7,807 bases of DNA from an uncultured Burkholderiales bacterium (GTDB taxonomy: Bacteria > Pseudomonadota > Gammaproteobacteria > Burkholderiales > Burkholderiaceae_C), in the NCBI GenBank assembly GCA_903871865.1, contig CAIQIL010000137.1, positions 1-7,807 of the forward strand, read 5' to 3'. Shown in pieces: positions 6,104 through 7,807 of this stretch (positions within the stretch are counted from its first letter, which is position 1; every line of letters begins with the position of its first letter). The notes beneath the pieces are model-generated. The model did no database searches. It was not told where the DNA came from and saw nothing but the letters and a program-made list of their open reading frames with translations. Both the position numbers and the translations under genes were made by a program.

Positions 6104-6880
6104 TCATTGCCAGGTCGGCGCGCGCTTTTCCAGGAAGGCGTTGACGCCTTCGCGCTGGTTGGCCCCGTTGAACAGCTCGACGAAGGCTTCGCGTTCCTGC
6201 GCCAGCGCGGCCCCGCGGGGCACGCCGTTGCGCGCGGCGTGGATGAGCTGCTTGCAGGCGCGCACGCTGTCGGGGCTTTGCTTGCCCACGCGTTGCGCGA
6301 TCTCCAGCGCCTTGGCCAGGGCCAGGCCTTGGCCTGCTTCGCCCGGCACCACCTCTTCGACCAGGCCGATGCGCAGGGCCGTGGCGGCGTCCACGCGCTC
6401 GCCCGTCAGGATCATGCGCTTGGCCCAACCTTCACCGACCAGCCAGGCCAGCGTCTGCGTGCCGGTGCCACCGGGCAGCAGGCCCACGCCGGCTTCGGGC
6501 AAGGCCATCTGCGCGTGCGCTTCGGCGATGCGGATGTCGCAAGCCAGGGCGCACTCCAGGCCGCCGCCCATGGCGTAGCCGTTCAGCGCGGCCACGGTGA
6601 CCAGGGGCGTGTTGGCCAGCGTCTCGAAGGCCTGGCCGAAGGCGGAGATCATGTCCAGCGCGGCGGCCTTGTCGCCACTGGCGAAGGTGTGGAGGTCGGC
6701 GCCGGCGCTGAAGAATTTGGGCCCGGTGCCGGTGATGACCAGGGCGCGCACGGCGGGGTTGGCCTCCAGCTGGCGGACGGTGTCGCGCAGCTGCAGCAGG
6801 CCGTCGCGGCTGAAGGCGTTGGCGGGCGGGCGGTTCAGCGTGACGGTGGCCACGCTGCCATCGGTGTTCAGTTCGATCAT
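6104..6880 (-). CDS. Enoyl-CoA hydratase/isomerase-family protein, probable hydratase
   Basis: A 258-residue crotonase-fold protein of normal length. It likely adds water across the double bond of an enoyl-CoA in fatty-acid or branched-chain amino acid breakdown. The first oxyanion-hole segment is FFSAGADL (56-63) and the second GYAMGGGLE (101-109). Both acids of the classic hydratase pair are present by position: E109 (equivalent to rat Glu144) and E129 in LPEAGVGLLPGG (equivalent to Glu164). This favours hydratase over isomerase or hydrolase members, though substrate range is open. The start at 6880 gives MIELNTDG, the normal family beginning; the frame stays open for 33 codons upstream, but those overlap the end of mmsB. 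No clear ribosome binding site precedes it (the leader ends CACACACC), so coupling to mmsB translation, whose stop is 23 bases upstream, is likely. Next to mmsB it plausibly works in valine catabolism (methacrylyl-CoA hydration), which is inference. Confidence 0.92.
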   Translation of the reverse strand: MIELNTDGSVATVTLNRPPANAFSRDGLLQLRDTVRQLEANPAVRALVITGTGPKFFSAGADLHTFASGDKAAALDMISAFGQAFETLANTPLVTVAALNGYAMGGGLECALACDIRIAEAHAQMALPEAGVGLLPGGTGTQTLAWLVGEGWAKRMILTGERVDAATALRIGLVEEVVPGEAGQGLALAKALEIAQRVGKQSPDSVRACKQLIHAARNGVPRGAALAQEREAFVELFNGANQREGVNAFLEKRAPTWQ

Positions 6881-6903
6881 GGTGTGTGCGTTGTCGGTGG
6901 GAG

Positions 6904-7807
6904 TCAGGCGGGGCGCTGGCCCTGCAACAGCAAGATGATGGACGAAAAATCGAGCTGGCCGTGGCCCTGGCGGCTCCACAGCTCATAGAGCTGCAAGGCC
7001 TGCGCGCCCAGCGGCAGGGGCTGGTGCACCTGGCGGGCGGCGTCGTTGGCCAGGCCCAGGTCCTTGCGCATGAGGTCCACGCCGAAGCCGCCGCTGTAGC
7101 CGCGCGAGGCAGGCGCGTTCGGCAGCACACCGGGGTAAGGGTTGTAGGTGTCGGCACTCCAGCAGCGGCCCGAGGAGGTGTTGACGATGCCTGCCAGCAC
7201 CTGCGGGTCGATGCCGAGTGCCGCGCCCAGGCTCATGGCCTCGGCCACGCCGATCATGGAGATGGCCAGCAGGAGGTTGTTGCAGATCTTGGCGACCTGG
7301 CCCGTGCCGGTGGCGCCGCAGTGCACGATGTTTTGGCCCATGCCCTGCAGCACCGGCTGCACCTGCGCGAACAGCTCGGGCGTGGCGCCCACCATGAAGG
7401 TCAGCGTGCCGGCGGCCGCGCCGCCCGTGCCGCCCGACACCGGCGCATCGGCCAGCGGGTTGCCTTGCGCCGCGGCCAGCTGGGCCAGGCGCTGCACGGT
7501 GGCCGGGTCGATGGTGCTGCAGTCGATGAGGGGCACGCCGCGCGGCACGCTGGACAAAACACCACGGCTGGGGTCTTCGGGTGTGCCGCACAGCACCGCC
7601 TCGACCACCAGGCCCTTGATGGGCCGGACATGGGCGATGAGGCCGGTGGTGACCTGCGGCGCCAGCCGGGTCAACGTCGCCGCCGCACTGAAACACAGTG
7701 CCGCCAGCGCACCGATCATGAAGCCGTCCAACGACTCCCGGCTGCGCGGGTGCTCCGTGGGCAGCATCAGGCGAAGCCGGATCAGCACCGTCGGGATCAC
7801 CATCAAC
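6904..7807 (-). CDS. mmsB: 3-hydroxyisobutyrate dehydrogenase, with a non-homologous N-terminal part (runs off right edge)
   Basis: From about residue 74 (numbering from 7806) to the stop, the protein is a clear 3-hydroxyisobutyrate dehydrogenase, which oxidises 3-hydroxyisobutyrate to methylmalonate semialdehyde with NAD in valine breakdown. Marks: LIDCSTIDP; the substrate-binding DAPVSGG (120-126); GQVAKICNN with the catalytic lysine K173; SSGRCW; GGFGVDLMRKDLGLA; and a C-terminal GHGQLDFSSII. The N-terminal Rossmann fold with its GxGxMG motif, always present in the family, is missing in all three minus-strand frames to the window edge. Instead residues 1 to about 70 read as a membrane-type sequence. 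Without that domain NAD could not bind, so as written the product should be inactive. Either the sequence is chimeric near 7585-7605 or this is a broken or fused gene. The hydratase follows by 23 bases. The true start is outside the window or lost. Confidence 0.8.
   Translation of the reverse strand, partial: LMVIPTVLIRLRLMLPTEHPRSRESLDGFMIGALAALCFSAAATLTRLAPQVTTGLIAHVRPIKGLVVEAVLCGTPEDPSRGVLSSVPRGVPLIDCSTIDPATVQRLAQLAAAQGNPLADAPVSGGTGGAAAGTLTFMVGATPELFAQVQPVLQGMGQNIVHCGATGTGQVAKICNNLLLAISMIGVAEAMSLGAALGIDPQVLAGIVNTSSGRCWSADTYNPYPGVLPNAPASRGYSGGFGVDLMRKDLGLANDAARQVHQPLPLGAQALQLYELWSRQGHGQLDFSSIILLLQGQRPA
7585..7807 (-). other. Foreign-looking segment fused to the mmsB frame (membrane-protein-like)
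   Basis: About 70 codons in frame with mmsB that do not resemble a dehydrogenase. The translation holds TEHPRSRESLDGF, then a hydrophobic stretch (about residues 29-43, MIGALAALCFSAAAT), then TRLAPQVTTGLIAHVRPIKG. It looks like part of a multi-pass membrane protein of the sort I associate with actinobacteria, but I cannot name the family. Arginine codons differ from the rest of the frame: four of six are CGG here, against none of nine (eight CGG-free CGC, one CGT) in the dehydrogenase part. The boundary is probably within GTCGAGGCGGTGCTGTGCGG (7605-7586), whose translation VEAVLCG could belong to either side. Confidence 0.5.

Noticed and set aside
4519..6144. A 541-codon plus-strand open frame opposite the UbiB-like gene
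   Set aside because: It is antisense to a gene with complete family motifs, and its translation is a repetitive Gln/Ala/Val/Gly mix typical of GC-rich shadows.
1..7807. A CRISPR array, phage or mobile element, tRNA/rRNA, or toxin-antitoxin or defence system
   Set aside because: No spaced regular repeats, transposase or integrase motifs, or tRNA-like folds were seen on either strand; the genes present are metabolic, regulatory or envelope-type.

Overview
The window reads as a chromosomal segment of a GC-rich betaproteobacterium. Burkholderiales, Comamonadaceae-like, is my best guess. This rests on the roughly two-thirds GC content, the CGC-dominated arginine codons, and the mix of genes: a Baeyer-Villiger-type monooxygenase, valine-catabolism enzymes and an ABC1/UbiB kinase. 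The assignment is from family recognition only; no database search was possible.

Layout. (1) Bases 1-649, minus strand: the N-terminal 216 residues of an AraC-family regulator; its DNA-binding end lies outside the window. (2) Bases 650-863: a divergent promoter region. (3) Bases 864-2456, plus strand: a type I Baeyer-Villiger-type flavin monooxygenase, followed by a hairpin and a clear intrinsic terminator (2521-2551). (4) Bases 2573-4018, plus strand: an exported CapA-fold protein with an unrecognised N-terminal domain and a proline/glutamine-rich linker. (5) Bases 4019-4317: a convergent gap holding a 23-bp direct repeat and a long imperfect hairpin, probably a bidirectional terminator. (6) Bases 4318-7807, minus strand: a likely operon transcribed right to left, 3-hydroxyisobutyrate dehydrogenase (mmsB), then an enoyl-CoA hydratase, then an ABC1/UbiB-family kinase, with gaps of 23 and 46 bases.

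How the parts fit. The regulator and monooxygenase form a divergent pair, which suggests the regulator controls the oxidation of a ketone or other hydrophobic substrate. The arrangement resembles the mycobacterial virS/mymA pair. The dehydrogenase and hydratase fit branched-chain amino acid (valine) breakdown; the kinase behind them may only share the transcript. The CapA-fold gene has no capB/capC partner here.

The oddest feature is at the right edge. The first ~70 residues of the mmsB reading frame are not a dehydrogenase: the NAD-binding Rossmann segment is missing and replaced by a membrane-protein-like stretch with different arginine codon use. The switch lies near 7585-7605. It could be an assembly chimera or a real fusion. 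I see no defence system, CRISPR array, insertion sequence, tRNA or rRNA, and no convincing undescribed multi-gene system.
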